DNA from: Mucilaginibacter inviolabilis
GTDB lineage: Bacteria > Bacteroidota > Bacteroidia > Sphingobacteriales > Sphingobacteriaceae
Direction: 5' to 3'
NCBI RefSeq assembly: GCF_011089895.1
Contig: NZ_JAANAT010000005.1
Span: 62,001-126,000 of the forward strand
DNA: 64,000 bases
Part shown: one piece after another, positions 25,427 to 36,100 of the stretch
Layout of the letters: each line of letters starts with the position of its first letter
Numbering within the stretch: position 1 is the first letter of the stretch
The notes under the pieces: generated by a model
Databases searched by the model: none
The model's input: the letters and a program-made list of their open reading frames with translations, nothing else
Told to the model about the DNA's origin: nothing
Made by a program: the position numbers and the translations under genes

Positions 25427-27814
25427 TTATTTTACACCAAAGGTAAAATACCGGCTGCCAGCATCTCCATTTGGGGTCAATCCCTGTATTAAACCTATAA
25501 ATTTCCCGGTTTGATCAGAGGTATAAAATGACAATTGCCCTTTGCCATCAGTGTTGATATTGACATTAGGTTGCCAAAATAAAAGATTTCGAAAATCAGG
25601 TATCCGGCTTTTGACCACCTCTTCCGTATCATAAACCGGCGAATAAAACTCCCGCTGCAGCTGCAAACCTTCGTAATCAAGTACCACGGCGTGCGGATCC
25701 ATTTCAACCCCTCCCAGGTCGCCTTTATAAGTTGTATAGCTTAGTATACCTTCCTGCACCGATGGACCATAATAATATCTATCTCTGATTACTTCCAGTT
25801 TTTTAACCTTCAATGGGTCGATAGCTATTACTTTATCTATATTGAACACAGGCACATCGTCAAGCATAACCAAGGGGTCACCATCCAAAAATCCTTTGTC
25901 ATTCAATACTTTTATATGATATCTTTTATGTGACTGTACAACATTCACCTCCCTTATGTATTCGCGCAGTACCTCTTCCATCGTAGTAAAGCGGGTATAG
26001 TTATCTAAAAGATACGTTTTATATGGCTTTCCGAAAAAACCGGAGCTATCAACTCCTGGGTCATAAAACTGCTTTATTTTATTGCCTGCATATATATTTT
26101 GCACCTGCATAGCCAGACTATGCTCTTCCAACGTTTTTTGCATACCTGGTGTTATATTTATCCCTGGCATGTTATATTTTGTATACTGCTCAGAAAAAGG
26201 GCTTAAAACATCTATACGAAAAGTAGAATCCCGTTCTGAGTTTGTTTGAGCAATAATTTCGCCAGGGCCAAACAGTTGTTTAGTATTAAATATCAACCGA
26301 CCCAATGAATCGCTTTTTGATGCATATAACTGAACTCTTTTTCCCGGAACGCTTAAATAAACTAATATATCTTCTGCAGGATGACCTGTAATGGTATTAG
26401 TTACCCTAGCGCTTATCAGATGGTCGTTATACTCCGGTAAAAAATTAAATGCTGCAGACTTACCGTTCAATATATTATTCCACTGAAATCTTCTCCAACC
26501 TTGTGTAAGCATCAGGTTATCCAAGGCAGCATCTGTTTCTGTGTTAATGTTTTTAAAATAATAACCAGGTGATTCAATATTTCCGCGCAGATCCGATTTC
26601 AGCCATAGGTAGTTCACAATATCGCCCTCATCTGCATGCTGTATCGTATCGATCCGAAAAACGGACAGGGATAAATTGGCAGGTAAGGGGCTTCCTGCTG
26701 CACCTTTAGTTCCAATATTTATATTGACTTTTTGGCGTGTTGCGTATTGTGCCTGATCAGCAGATGCCTCGATGAATAGTTGTTGTTTAGGACGTTTAAA
26801 ATAAAGTCGTTCGCAAACGGGTTGTTTGGCGTTGTTAAAAATGGTAATGTGCGATATCCCTTCACCAAGTTTTGCCTTATCAATTGTAAAACTGGCCATT
26901 CCAGAGCTAATTCCGACACTTTCGGCTATTTTAACTACTTGCCTGGTGTGCGCAAAAAGATACACTTCTCCACTACTGATACCGGCAACATTTACCGTGA
27001 CTTCCAGTTGCCCACCATTCTCTTTCAACTGCATAGTGTAACCCCGACTATTGATAGCCGGTAGTTCTTTAGCAATTATGTTTCCCGTCGTTGTTTTAAT
27101 AATAGCCTTGTACGTGCTATTCATATCGGGGTTGAAGGTAAAGCTCCCCATACCAAATTTCAGTGGTTCAAACCGGGCTACCGTGTCATTATGATCATTA
27201 ACAATAAAGCCCTTATAAGCTTCCAATCCCAGGCCATTGGGGGTTGTTACTTTAAAAGCTACTTTACTGGCAATACCACTGATCAAATTTCCTCCTTCAG
27301 GGAAGAACTGCACGTCATAATCGACCTGTGTTTGGGGAGTTTTTGCCTCCGGCGTTCTTAATGGATTAACGACAAGGATTGTTTTCTCAAAATAATAATC
27401 AGGGCTAAAATTTTTCATCCAGTTGGTGTAACCTCTTAATTTATAATTACCGCTACTTAATGACACCGGTATATATAAAGACCCGCTTCCTACACCATTT
27501 TTCATGGCAATTTTTGCTTGCAATACCCCATTCTGCTCATGATCAAGCACATCTATGTATACAACCTTGCTTAAATTGATTGGCTTATGATGGTTAGCAT
27601 CAACGTTATAAATTTTAAACCAGATGATCTCGCCGGGCAAATAAGTGCTCTTATCTGTATGTACAAATATTTTTTCTTCTACAACTTCGCGCTGGTATCG
27701 ATTAAAGTTATTGGCAATTTGATCAAATGCCTGTGCGGAACAACTTATATGGAGCTGCAATAAACCGGTAATTAATAAAGCTATGATTTTAGCAATCGCC
27801 TTAACTTTTTTCAT
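25427..27814 (-). CDS. secreted MG2-domain (alpha-2-macroglobulin-like) protein
   Basis: Exported protein of 795 residues with a signal peptide ending SCSAQA. The first domain is an MG2/macroglobulin-like beta sandwich: EEKIFVHTDKSTYLPGEIIW followed by FKIY (about 48-72) and GNYKLRGYTNWMKNF. Further beta domains follow, with LMLTQGWRRFQWN (about 435) and a C-terminal portion with PLVMLDDVPVFNIDKV and PDFRNLLFWQPNVNI. This C-terminal segment resembles a receptor plug domain, as in many Bacteroidota relatives. There is no thioester motif, so it is not a protease trap like true alpha-2-macroglobulins. It is the last of four minus-strand genes with a TonB receptor, 51 nt after the DUF4249 gene. 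Function unknown; surface or periplasmic partner of the receptor is plausible. Confidence 0.8.
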   Translation of the reverse strand: MKKVKAIAKIIALLITGLLQLHISCSAQAFDQIANNFNRYQREVVEEKIFVHTDKSTYLPGEIIWFKIYNVDANHHKPINLSKVVYIDVLDHEQNGVLQAKIAMKNGVGSGSLYIPVSLSSGNYKLRGYTNWMKNFSPDYYFEKTILVVNPLRTPEAKTPQTQVDYDVQFFPEGGNLISGIASKVAFKVTTPNGLGLEAYKGFIVNDHNDTVARFEPLKFGMGSFTFNPDMNSTYKAIIKTTTGNIIAKELPAINSRGYTMQLKENGGQLEVTVNVAGISSGEVYLFAHTRQVVKIAESVGISSGMASFTIDKAKLGEGISHITIFNNAKQPVCERLYFKRPKQQLFIEASADQAQYATRQKVNINIGTKGAAGSPLPANLSLSVFRIDTIQHADEGDIVNYLWLKSDLRGNIESPGYYFKNINTETDAALDNLMLTQGWRRFQWNNILNGKSAAFNFLPEYNDHLISARVTNTITGHPAEDILVYLSVPGKRVQLYASKSDSLGRLIFNTKQLFGPGEIIAQTNSERDSTFRIDVLSPFSEQYTKYNMPGINITPGMQKTLEEHSLAMQVQNIYAGNKIKQFYDPGVDSSGFFGKPYKTYLLDNYTRFTTMEEVLREYIREVNVVQSHKRYHIKVLNDKGFLDGDPLVMLDDVPVFNIDKVIAIDPLKVKKLEVIRDRYYYGPSVQEGILSYTTYKGDLGGVEMDPHAVVLDYEGLQLQREFYSPVYDTEEVVKSRIPDFRNLLFWQPNVNINTDGKGQLSFYTSDQTGKFIGLIQGLTPNGDAGSRYFTFGVK

Positions 27815-27865
27815 AACAGATGCCTGACATTTAGTTCTATATTTATATAGTAGTATACTTATTTA

Positions 27866-29029
27866 TCAATTGTCTATCCAGAATGAAGGCTTCTGTACTT
27901 TCCCCCGTATCGTACAGTCTGCACAACTTTGGGATGAATAAGTATATCCTGCTATTCCAAATTGGGTATATATTGCGTCTACAGGTATTCCTCCGCCCTG
28001 AATAATATAGGATAACACATCATTTGCTCCTGTTTTGGGATGCGAAAAAAAGGCAGAATCGGGCATGCCGCAATCATAAGGATACTTCTCTGTCCAATTA
28101 TTTGGTAGTTGCCCCTTATTGATGTATATTCTTTTCGATTGTGAATTGGTAATACTTATATACCCAATCACCGGCTCTGTGGGATCGTTTATATTATGAA
28201 TATTTCCCTGTAATTGAGTAGGCTGCGCATCAAATATACTACCCAATTGTTCGGTATTTTTTTTTAGGTTTTCCCAAAACTGATACGCGGCCTTGGTTAG
28301 TGCATATTGCTTAAGCAATATGCTATACCGTAATTCCAACTTTTCTGCATCTGATGATATGGTAGTTATAGGACTCTGAAATATGACATCCTGCGTGAGC
28401 TTTTCTGATGAACCTAACACTATATTGCTGGATTTGTCATTCGCATAGCAATAATATATTGCTTCGTTAGCGTGTCTTATTCTTACTTCATTACCATCAA
28501 CAATAAAGCTTGATTGAAATTTGGCATGAAAACGCCAGGTTTCCGAATAATCCCACCGGTAGTAGCGGGTATTATTTGTTGCATCATGCGTATTGGCATA
28601 TATCTGCAGGTAATTACTTTTGGGAGTAAAACCAACACTATCAATAGGCGGCGTTGGTTTTACCATTTCATAATCTGATGCGTATTGCTTGCCATCTGGG
28701 GTTGTAATATGTAATCTGTATTTTTTTGAAGGATCAAGATGCATAGGGCCAATATCATATATGCCGTTCCCTTCTGATTGCAGAGCATAACTATTGCCCT
28801 GTTCTCCTTCTACAACCACGGTGTAATTGGCTACTAATTGCGTACTTACATTTTCTGATAACTTCACTGTTCTGCTCAGGTTAATTATAGTAGAATCATT
28901 ACCGCTGTTAATTACTCCCTCTACAACCAGGTAATGATTATCGCTACTCACAATAGGTGGGTTATATGGCTTTTTACAGCTAACTATAACTGCAAGCACC
29001 GTGATATAGATAAATCTGTTTATTTTCAT
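27866..29029 (-). CDS. DUF4249 lipoprotein
   Basis: Lipoprotein of 387 residues, MKINRFIYITVLAVIVSCKK, with a lipobox at VVSC. The body is predicted beta: YNPPIVSSDNHYLVVEGVIN and DSTIINLSRTVKLSE at the N-terminus, PDGKQYASDYEMVKPTPPID in the middle, and a C-terminal cysteine pair SCADCTIRGKVQKPSFW. DUF4249 genes regularly follow TonB-dependent receptors in Bacteroidota and are thought to be surface partners. Start at 29029 rather than the longer frame to 29140, because the signal sequence begins there and the longer form would overlap the receptor gene by 107 nt. Only 4 nt separate it from the receptor stop. Confidence 0.88.
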   Translation of the reverse strand: MKINRFIYITVLAVIVSCKKPYNPPIVSSDNHYLVVEGVINSGNDSTIINLSRTVKLSENVSTQLVANYTVVVEGEQGNSYALQSEGNGIYDIGPMHLDPSKKYRLHITTPDGKQYASDYEMVKPTPPIDSVGFTPKSNYLQIYANTHDATNNTRYYRWDYSETWRFHAKFQSSFIVDGNEVRIRHANEAIYYCYANDKSSNIVLGSSEKLTQDVIFQSPITTISSDAEKLELRYSILLKQYALTKAAYQFWENLKKNTEQLGSIFDAQPTQLQGNIHNINDPTEPVIGYISITNSQSKRIYINKGQLPNNWTEKYPYDCGMPDSAFFSHPKTGANDVLSYIIQGGGIPVDAIYTQFGIAGYTYSSQSCADCTIRGKVQKPSFWIDN

Positions 29030-29033
29030 TTGT

Positions 29034-31835
29034 TTAAAACCTGATATTATAATTAATAAATGGTATCGGCTTAGCAAATATGGATAGCTTGTAACCACTG
29101 ATAACACCATTTTGCGCTGTAAAGTAAGCCGAATACGCATTTTGCCTTCCGGTAAGATTATAAACTCCTAGAGTGAATGAATTATGTGTTCGCTGATGTA
29201 TCTTATGATTGCCTTCGATATTCATTGAAAAATCCGACCTGAAATAATCTGGTATACGGTAGGCATTTCTGTCTGAATAAAATACTCTTTCAGAACCTCC
29301 ATATTCATACTTAGCAATAGGCAAGGTAATTGGTCGGCCAGTACTATAAGTTACATTTAATGATACGCTGAACCTGTGCGAAAACCGGTAATTACCAATA
29401 AAATTAAAATCATGTGGTTTATCAAAATTGGCTGGGTAATAGGCCCCTCCATTAATTAGTTCACCTTCATTCACATTATCCTGTCTCAAAAATGTACGTG
29501 AGTAGGTATAGCTGATCCACCCGTTGGCTTTGCCAGTTGTTTTCTTGATCAGGAACTCAATACCATAGGCCTTACCCTGCGTTCCCAACACATCATTCTC
29601 AATATGATGGTTAAGTAGCAGATTAGCGCCGCTTCTGTAATCCAAATAATCCCTTAATCGTTTATAATAAACCTCAACCGATGTTTCAATAGTATTTGCT
29701 TTAAAATTACGATATAAGCCTAAGGATACCTGGTCGCCATATTGGGGTTTAATGTTCGGGTCGCTCAGCTGCCATACATCGGTTGGTGCTATGGCCGTGG
29801 TGTTTGAAAGCAGGTGTATATATTGCCTCAAGGTATTATATCCCGCTTTTACCGAAGTATTATCGCCCAGGTTATATCGCGCCGAAAGCCTGAACTCGGG
29901 TCCGGAATACGTTTTGATCACTTTGTTTTTAGCATAGGTAGTACTATCTACAAAGTTTGCGCTTGTTTTTGGCAAATTGGGGGCATAATTATAAACCGTT
30001 TGCGGACCCAGGTAATTATAAAGCGAATACCTGATACCGGCGCTTAATGAAAGATCGTCGGTGATATCATATTTATCCCCTACATAAGCCGCGCTTTCCA
30101 AAGCCTGCTGTGCCGGCACTACGTCGGGCGCTACTAATGATTTTACATCATTGGGCTGTAAATTACCCGGATGTAATTTGTAGTAAATAGTACTTACACC
30201 AAAATCAACCGTATTTTTCCGATTAAGGTAATAAGTAAAGTCGGCCTTAAGATTGGTTTGATTGATATCAAAATTAAGTTTGTAGGCATTTACCACGTTA
30301 TCAAAACTGGCTATATCATATTGATACCTGTCGATGCCGGTTGTTATCAAACTAAACAGCTTATCGTTAAAGTTATGTTTCCATTTGATATTGATATTCC
30401 TGTTACTGTAACTATAGGCCGTGTCGCTGTTAAGTTTAAACTTATCGTGGCTCAGGTAACTGGTCAAATAAAGATTATTTTTATCATCTATCTGGTGGCT
30501 TATATCAAAGTTAAGATCGTAGAAGGAGGCCTGGCTATGTTTATATGCGTCGGGCAATAGCTTCAATAACCAATCGGAGTAAGTGATACGTCCACCAAAT
30601 ATAAATGAGGTTTTATCTTTAATAATAGGCCCTTCCACATTGAGCCTGCTGGTTATTAAGCCAATGCCAGCCGATCCGGTAAATTTCTTTTTATTGCCTT
30701 CCCGATCTGTTATATCTAATACAGAAGACAGGCGTCCGCCAAATTTTTCAGGAATGCTACTCTTGTATAACTCAATATCTTTTACAATGTCGGGGTTAAA
30801 TGCGGAGAAGAAACCAAAAAAATGCGATGGATTATAAATAGTAGCATCATTAAGCAATATCAGGTTCTGATCGGCAGAGCCTCCGCGGACATTAAAGCCG
30901 GTTGTAGCCTCACCTACCGACTGTACACCGGGCAACGTTAATACCACCCGTAATACATCAGCTTCACCAAATACCGTTGGCACCTGTTTAATACTTTTAA
31001 TATCAAGCCGGTTTACACCTAATTGTACATTACGAACATTGGCTACCTTTTCGGCAGATATTTTTACTTCTTTTAAACTGGTTACCTGTTCCTGCATTTC
31101 AATGATCAGTTTACCATCAGCATACAATATTATCTGACGCCGCGTATCACGCATGCCAATGCCCCTTATGCTTAGAATTTGCCGTCCTTTGGGTAATACC
31201 ATGGTAAAGTATCCAAACTGGTCTGTAGCCACACCGGTTTTGGTATTGGTAACATAAATACTAGCGCCTACCACTGATTCGCCCGATTTACCATCACGCA
31301 CATATCCCGATAAGGTAGCCTTGCCGGGTTGAATGGTGTTTGTTTTAGTACCTATTTCATATAATTTATTTTCTGTAGTAGCTTCCGGAACCTTTTTTTC
31401 TTTTTCATCAGTAAAATCAGCTACGGTATTATTAGGTGTAGTATTTATAGACTCTTTTGTTGCAGATAGTGCTGCTCCCGGTTTATTGCCGAAAAAGCCA
31501 GCAGGTAGCCTGGTTTGTATCTCGCGTCCGCGCGTAAGAAATACCTGACGCTGTGCGGTAATGGCGTAATGAAAATCAGTGTTTTTAAAAGCCATATCCA
31601 GCACAGTTTCAATCGGCTTATTATTTACTTCAACAGAAATTTTTAAACTATCGAATTGAATGGGGTTATAGTAAAAATGAAATCCGGTTTTTGTTTCCAA
31701 TTCAGTTACAAATTGATCAATGTTTACCTGTTGAACATTTACACTTATTGATGTTGTTGTACCCTGCTGGGCAAAACCCAGCTTAGTAAGTATCAAAAAA
31801 CAGAAAACCAGAAAGTAAATTTTTTTCATCGGCAA
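29034..31835 (-). CDS. TonB-dependent receptor with N-terminal STN-like and carboxypeptidase-like domains
   Basis: Outer membrane receptor of 933 residues. Signal peptide to KLGFAQ (about 23). An STN-like domain follows (about 30-105, VNIDQFVTELETKTGFHFYY). After a low-complexity linker comes the carboxypeptidase-regulatory-like domain (about 170-250, LSGYVRDGKSGESVVGASIY). The plug begins about 270 (VRNVQLGVNRLDIKSIKQVP, GFNVRGGSADQNLILLNDAT), and the 22-strand barrel ends at SIFAKPIPFINYNIRF. It is not SusC-type, since no SusC box is present. It is probably co-transcribed with the upstream secreted protein, DUF4249 and MG2 genes. No sigma/FecR pair is adjacent, although the STN domain suggests signalling. 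Confidence 0.93.
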   Translation of the reverse strand: MPMKKIYFLVFCFLILTKLGFAQQGTTTSISVNVQQVNIDQFVTELETKTGFHFYYNPIQFDSLKISVEVNNKPIETVLDMAFKNTDFHYAITAQRQVFLTRGREIQTRLPAGFFGNKPGAALSATKESINTTPNNTVADFTDEKEKKVPEATTENKLYEIGTKTNTIQPGKATLSGYVRDGKSGESVVGASIYVTNTKTGVATDQFGYFTMVLPKGRQILSIRGIGMRDTRRQIILYADGKLIIEMQEQVTSLKEVKISAEKVANVRNVQLGVNRLDIKSIKQVPTVFGEADVLRVVLTLPGVQSVGEATTGFNVRGGSADQNLILLNDATIYNPSHFFGFFSAFNPDIVKDIELYKSSIPEKFGGRLSSVLDITDREGNKKKFTGSAGIGLITSRLNVEGPIIKDKTSFIFGGRITYSDWLLKLLPDAYKHSQASFYDLNFDISHQIDDKNNLYLTSYLSHDKFKLNSDTAYSYSNRNINIKWKHNFNDKLFSLITTGIDRYQYDIASFDNVVNAYKLNFDINQTNLKADFTYYLNRKNTVDFGVSTIYYKLHPGNLQPNDVKSLVAPDVVPAQQALESAAYVGDKYDITDDLSLSAGIRYSLYNYLGPQTVYNYAPNLPKTSANFVDSTTYAKNKVIKTYSGPEFRLSARYNLGDNTSVKAGYNTLRQYIHLLSNTTAIAPTDVWQLSDPNIKPQYGDQVSLGLYRNFKANTIETSVEVYYKRLRDYLDYRSGANLLLNHHIENDVLGTQGKAYGIEFLIKKTTGKANGWISYTYSRTFLRQDNVNEGELINGGAYYPANFDKPHDFNFIGNYRFSHRFSVSLNVTYSTGRPITLPIAKYEYGGSERVFYSDRNAYRIPDYFRSDFSMNIEGNHKIHQRTHNSFTLGVYNLTGRQNAYSAYFTAQNGVISGYKLSIFAKPIPFINYNIRF

Positions 31836-31920
31836 TTTTATTTTTTTAACCGTATCAGTAGCAAATCAATTAACATCCTTATCATCAGGATACTATTTTA
31901 CCGCCTGTGTTTAGTATATA

Positions 31921-32667
31921 TTATCTGGATAACTCATCATACCGGCTAGCTATAGCAACCATAGCTTCTTCCGGGCCTTTCCGATATTTGATTCTATTGG
32001 CTTTGATGTATTGCTGCAGCTCTTTCTTTTTATCTTTTAAAATATCAAGCAAGGCTCCCTGCCCGCTAATGCTGTAATAATTACTACCTTTCTTCAGGAA
32101 AAAACTTTTACTTGATGAAAAATATGTTTCGATAGTACTTGAAACAGAGGTTGTTTGGAGTGATTTTGAGTACCTTGCCAGCACAACAACATGGCCATGA
32201 TATAACTCATCATAAAAACCTGCGTCTATACCAGCATTAGCATGCAGTGAATCTGCTATGATATTTACAAAATGATGGCTGAGCAGATCAAAATGCTCAA
32301 CCCGCTCATTTAACAGTGTAAACATGGAGAATTTATTGTACAGGAGTACCACCACAACGTTTTTATTCAGATCGTACATCATGGGTACATCTTTAAAAAA
32401 TAAGCCATCGTAAGTGACTGTGCCGGGAGTAAATTTATTGATATCCTGGAAATAGGCGTTTCCTCTGATGCCTGGATTATACGGTTCATATTCAACCCCG
32501 TTATATAAGCGTGATTGTTGGCCAATAGCAGTATTGTAGGCATCTGCAATGTGCGTCATAGCAATGCGCTGTTCAGATGTATCTGCTGATAAAGTTTGAC
32601 CCAGGGTTTGTTTCGTAATAAAGAAGAGAATGGTTACGATAACACCCAGCAATAGTTTTCTGATCAT
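31921..32667 (-). CDS. conserved secreted protein of the TonB/DUF4249/MG2 cluster, function unknown
   Basis: A 248-residue protein with signal peptide MIRKLLLGVIVTILFFITK and cleavage near TLGQ. The mature part has LYNGVEYEPYNPGIRGNAYF, VTYDGLFFKDVPMMYDLNKN and FSMFTLLNERVEHFDLLSHH, then SFFLKKGSNYYSISGQGALL and a lysine-rich helical C-terminus (LDILKDKKKELQQYIKANRI). No domain is recognised. The same gene type recurs in front of TonB receptors in related bacteria as I know them. It lies 85 nt upstream of the receptor on the same strand and may be the first gene of the unit. The 297 nt between it and the divergent His-rich gene show no further gene. Confidence 0.75.
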   Translation of the reverse strand: MIRKLLLGVIVTILFFITKQTLGQTLSADTSEQRIAMTHIADAYNTAIGQQSRLYNGVEYEPYNPGIRGNAYFQDINKFTPGTVTYDGLFFKDVPMMYDLNKNVVVVLLYNKFSMFTLLNERVEHFDLLSHHFVNIIADSLHANAGIDAGFYDELYHGHVVVLARYSKSLQTTSVSSTIETYFSSSKSFFLKKGSNYYSISGQGALLDILKDKKKELQQYIKANRIKYRKGPEEAMVAIASRYDELSR

Positions 32668-32964
32668 TTAGGTTTTATAAAGAATGGAATTTACGTTACT
32701 TTTAATTAAAAATCAAAGAGTTACGAAAAATAGTTAAGCTCGCCCTTTCATTGTATTAATTATGTTACAATAACTAGGCGCGCAAATGATATCTCTACAT
32801 GGCGCTAAACCGATTAAAGAAGACCTAATGGCACATTATAGTAGCCCGGCAGATAATCATAACTGATCTCAATCCAGAATGAAACGCCAATATTACACCT
32901 ATATTGATTAAACCGGCGATCAAAATATCTGTCTATCAGGTATAATAAACTAAATAAGAATTTT

Positions 32965-33108
32965 ATGAAAGCTCTAAAAATATTAGCGGTTGTATTATTT
33001 GCAACATTTACATACACCGCAGCCAGCGCGCAAACACATCATCGTCGTCATGTGGTGCACCGTCATCACCATCATGTGGTACATCATCCGCGTCATCACA
33101 AAATGTAA
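32965..33108 (+). CDS. 47-residue histidine-rich secreted peptide
   Basis: Small gene: signal peptide MKALKILAVVLFATFTYTAA ending SAQ (residue 23), then a 24-residue mature part THHRRHVVHRHHHHVVHH plus PRHHKM with 12 histidines. The clean signal peptide, in-frame stop and a strong terminator 3 nt after the stop support a real gene. Such His-rich periplasmic peptides could bind Zn, Ni, Cu or haem, or buffer protons; that is inference. It stands alone between the divergent receptor cluster and convergent infB. Confidence 0.75.
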   Translation: MKALKILAVVLFATFTYTAASAQTHHRRHVVHRHHHHVVHHPRHHKM

Positions 33109-33111
33109 AAT

Positions 33112-33139
33112 AAAAAAGGCCCTTAAAAGGGCCTTTTTT
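33112..33139. terminator. bidirectional terminator between the His-rich gene and infB
   Basis: AAAAAAGGCCC (33112-33122) pairs with GGGCCTTTTTT (33129-33139) around a TTAAAA loop. A-tract and T-tract on both sides make it work for both convergent genes. Confidence 0.9.
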
Positions 33140-33164
33140 ATTTTACAATATTGAAAAGCTGTTA

Positions 33165-36100
33165 TTACAACTTACGTTTCACTTCTACATTTTCATAAGC
33201 TTCAACAATGTCACCTACTTCAATGTTGTTAAAGTTTTGGATGTTCAAACCGCATTCATAGCCGGCATTTACTTCCTTCACATCATCTTTAAAGCGTTTC
33301 AGTGAAGCCAGTTCACCAGTGTAAATTACCACGCCATCGCGGATGATACGGATTTTGCTGTTGCGGTTAATTTTACCATCCAACACCATACAACCTGCAA
33401 TGGTACCCACTTTGCTGATCTTGAAGGTTTCACGTATTTCCACATTGGCAACAATCTTCTCTTCAAATGTTGGTGCAAGCATACCTTCCATCGCGGCTTT
33501 GATCTCGTTGATCGCATCGTAGATGATAGAATACAACCTGATGTCGATTTGCTCAGCCTCGGCCAGTTTACGGGCACTTCCTGACGGACGAACCTGGAAA
33601 CCGATAATGATCGCGTCAGACGCGGAAGCCAGCAATACATCAGATTCAGAGATCTGACCAACAGCTTTAGATATAATATTAACCTGTATCTGCTCGGTTG
33701 ATAATTTCAGTAATGAATCGGATAATGCTTCGATAGATCCGTCCACGTCACCTTTAACAATAATGTTCAGCTCCTTAAAGTTACCAACTGCCAAACGACG
33801 GCCGATCTCATCCAGAGTGATGTGTTTCTGGGTACGTAAACCTTGCTCACGCTGTAATTGCAAACGCTTGTTGGCAATTTCACGGGCTTCAACTTCACTT
33901 TCCAGCACGTTAAATTTATCACCTGCTGTAGGCGCACCCTGCATACCCAATACCTGTACCGGTGTTGACGGCCCTGCAGATTCAACCCTTTGGCCACGCT
34001 CGTTAGTTAAAGCTTTAACACGACCGCTGTAACAGCCTGCCAGTATCGGATCGCCCACTTTTAAGCGACCGGCCTGTACCAGGATCGTGGTAACAATACC
34101 ACGGCCTTTATCCAGAGCAGCTTCAATAACAGTACCTACGGCACGTTTATTGGGGTTAGCTTTCAGTTCAAGCAATTCGGCTTCAAGCAATACTTTTTCT
34201 AGAAGCAGCTCAACGTTTAAGCCTGTTTTTGCAGATATTTCCTGGGTTTGGTATTTACCACCCCACTCTTCCACCAAAATATTCATAGCCGAAAGCTGCT
34301 CACGTACCTTATCGGCATTAGCGCCTGGCTTATCAATTTTATTGAAGGCAAAAATAATAGGTGCTCCGGCAGCTTGCGCGTGGTTTATAGCCTCGCGGGT
34401 TTGTGGCATCACGCTATCGTCTGCAGCAATTACTATAATTACAATATCAGTTACCTGTGCACCCCTTGCACGCATGGCGGTAAACGCCTCGTGACCCGGA
34501 GTATCCAGGAAGGTAATTTTACCTTTATCGCCAGGCAGGGTTACCTCGTAAGCACCAATGTGCTGGGTAATACCACCGGCTTCGCCGCCTATTACGTTGG
34601 TTTTACGTATAAAGTCGAGCAGGGAGGTTTTACCGTGGTCAACGTGTCCCATAATGGTCACTATCGGCGCACGTGGTACCAGATCGGCAGGATCATCTTC
34701 CTGCTCCAGATTGGCTTCCTCATCCTGTGGTTTTACAAATTCTATCTGGTAACCAAACTCATCGGCAACAATGCTTAGAGTTTCGGCATCAAGTCTTTGG
34801 TTAATAGATACGAACAATCCCAGGCTCATACAGGTAGATATAATCTGCGTTACAGATACATCCATCATCAATGCCAGTTCGTTAGCGGTTACAAACTCAG
34901 TAACCTTTAATACCTTCGACTGTAATTCTTGCTCCAATGCCAGTTCTTCGGCACTAGAGGCCACATCATCACGTTTTTGACGACGGAATTTGGCTCTCTG
35001 CGCGAATTTACCCGACTTACCAGCTCCGCTTAAACGGGCCAGTGTAGCCTTGATCTGGTCTTGTATATCTTTTTCAGATGGTTCCTCTTTTGGTGTATTG
35101 TTTTGAGGGGCGTTACGGTTGTTCCTGAAGTCAGGACGATTGCCGCCTCCACCACCATGGTTAGGCCCACCAGCATTCGGATTATTACCACGGTTCCGGA
35201 AGTCAGGACGGTTTGGATTAATGGTTCCGCCTGCTGCAGGTGGATTATTATGCCCTTGTCCCTGTCCCTGCTGCGGTTGCTGGTGATTGCCACCGCCTTG
35301 ATGACCGCCGCCATGCTGAGGGTTACCCTGGTTATCTTTACGTTTTCTTTTGCGCTTATGATCAGCGTTGTTAGCGTTTGATGATGATGCCACCGGATTA
35401 CGCTTAGGAGCGTTAACAGGTAATTGTATTTTACCAATTACGTTAGGCCCTGTAAGTCTTTCGGCTTTTGCCCTGATCACATCAGGTTCCTGATTTTCAT
35501 CAGCAGCAGCTTCAACTACCGGTGCCTGTACAACCGGGGCAACCGGTGGTGTTACCGGGGCTTTTGGTTCTTCAGCTTTTGGAGTTTCAACAACAGGCTG
35601 TGGCTTTGGCTCTTCCACTTTTGGAGCCTCCGGGGCTTTTTCTACCGGCGCTTCGGCCTTTGGTTCCGGTTTGGGCTCAGGAACTACCACTTCTGGTTGT
35701 TTAACAACCTCTACTGGTTTTACTGGCTCTGCCGGTTTTTCAGCCACTGGCTGAGGCTTCGCATTCAGGTTATTAAGGTCAATTTTACCCACTACCTTAA
35801 CACCCGGCAAAACGTCATTACGTTCGTCAGTTTTTTCGGCAACTGGTTCAACAGGTTTTGGTTTTTCTGCCTGCGGCGAAGCATAGTGACCTGTGTTTTT
35901 GATCAATATCTCTTCGTTCTCAAAATCTCTTGAACGGCGGTTTTCAACCGGTTTTTCCGGAAACGCAGCAGGCTCTTCTTTTCTGATCTTTCCGATACTG
36001 ATCTGCTTCGCTTCCTCCTTAATACTTTTGTCAACAGCAAACTCCTTCAACAATGCGGAGTACATGTCGCTATCCAGCTTCGCCATAGGTTGTTTTTCAA

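Noticed and set aside
29030..29140. N-terminal extension of the DUF4249 gene
   Set aside because: It would overlap the TonB receptor and bury the lipoprotein signal peptide that begins at 29029.
34248..34778. 176-codon plus-strand frame inside infB
   Set aside because: Antisense to the conserved IF-2 G domain; no motif of its own.
35424..35933. 169-codon plus-strand frame rich in Trp/Phe/Arg inside infB
   Set aside because: Antisense image of the Pro/Lys/Glu-rich part of IF-2; composition is explained by that alone.
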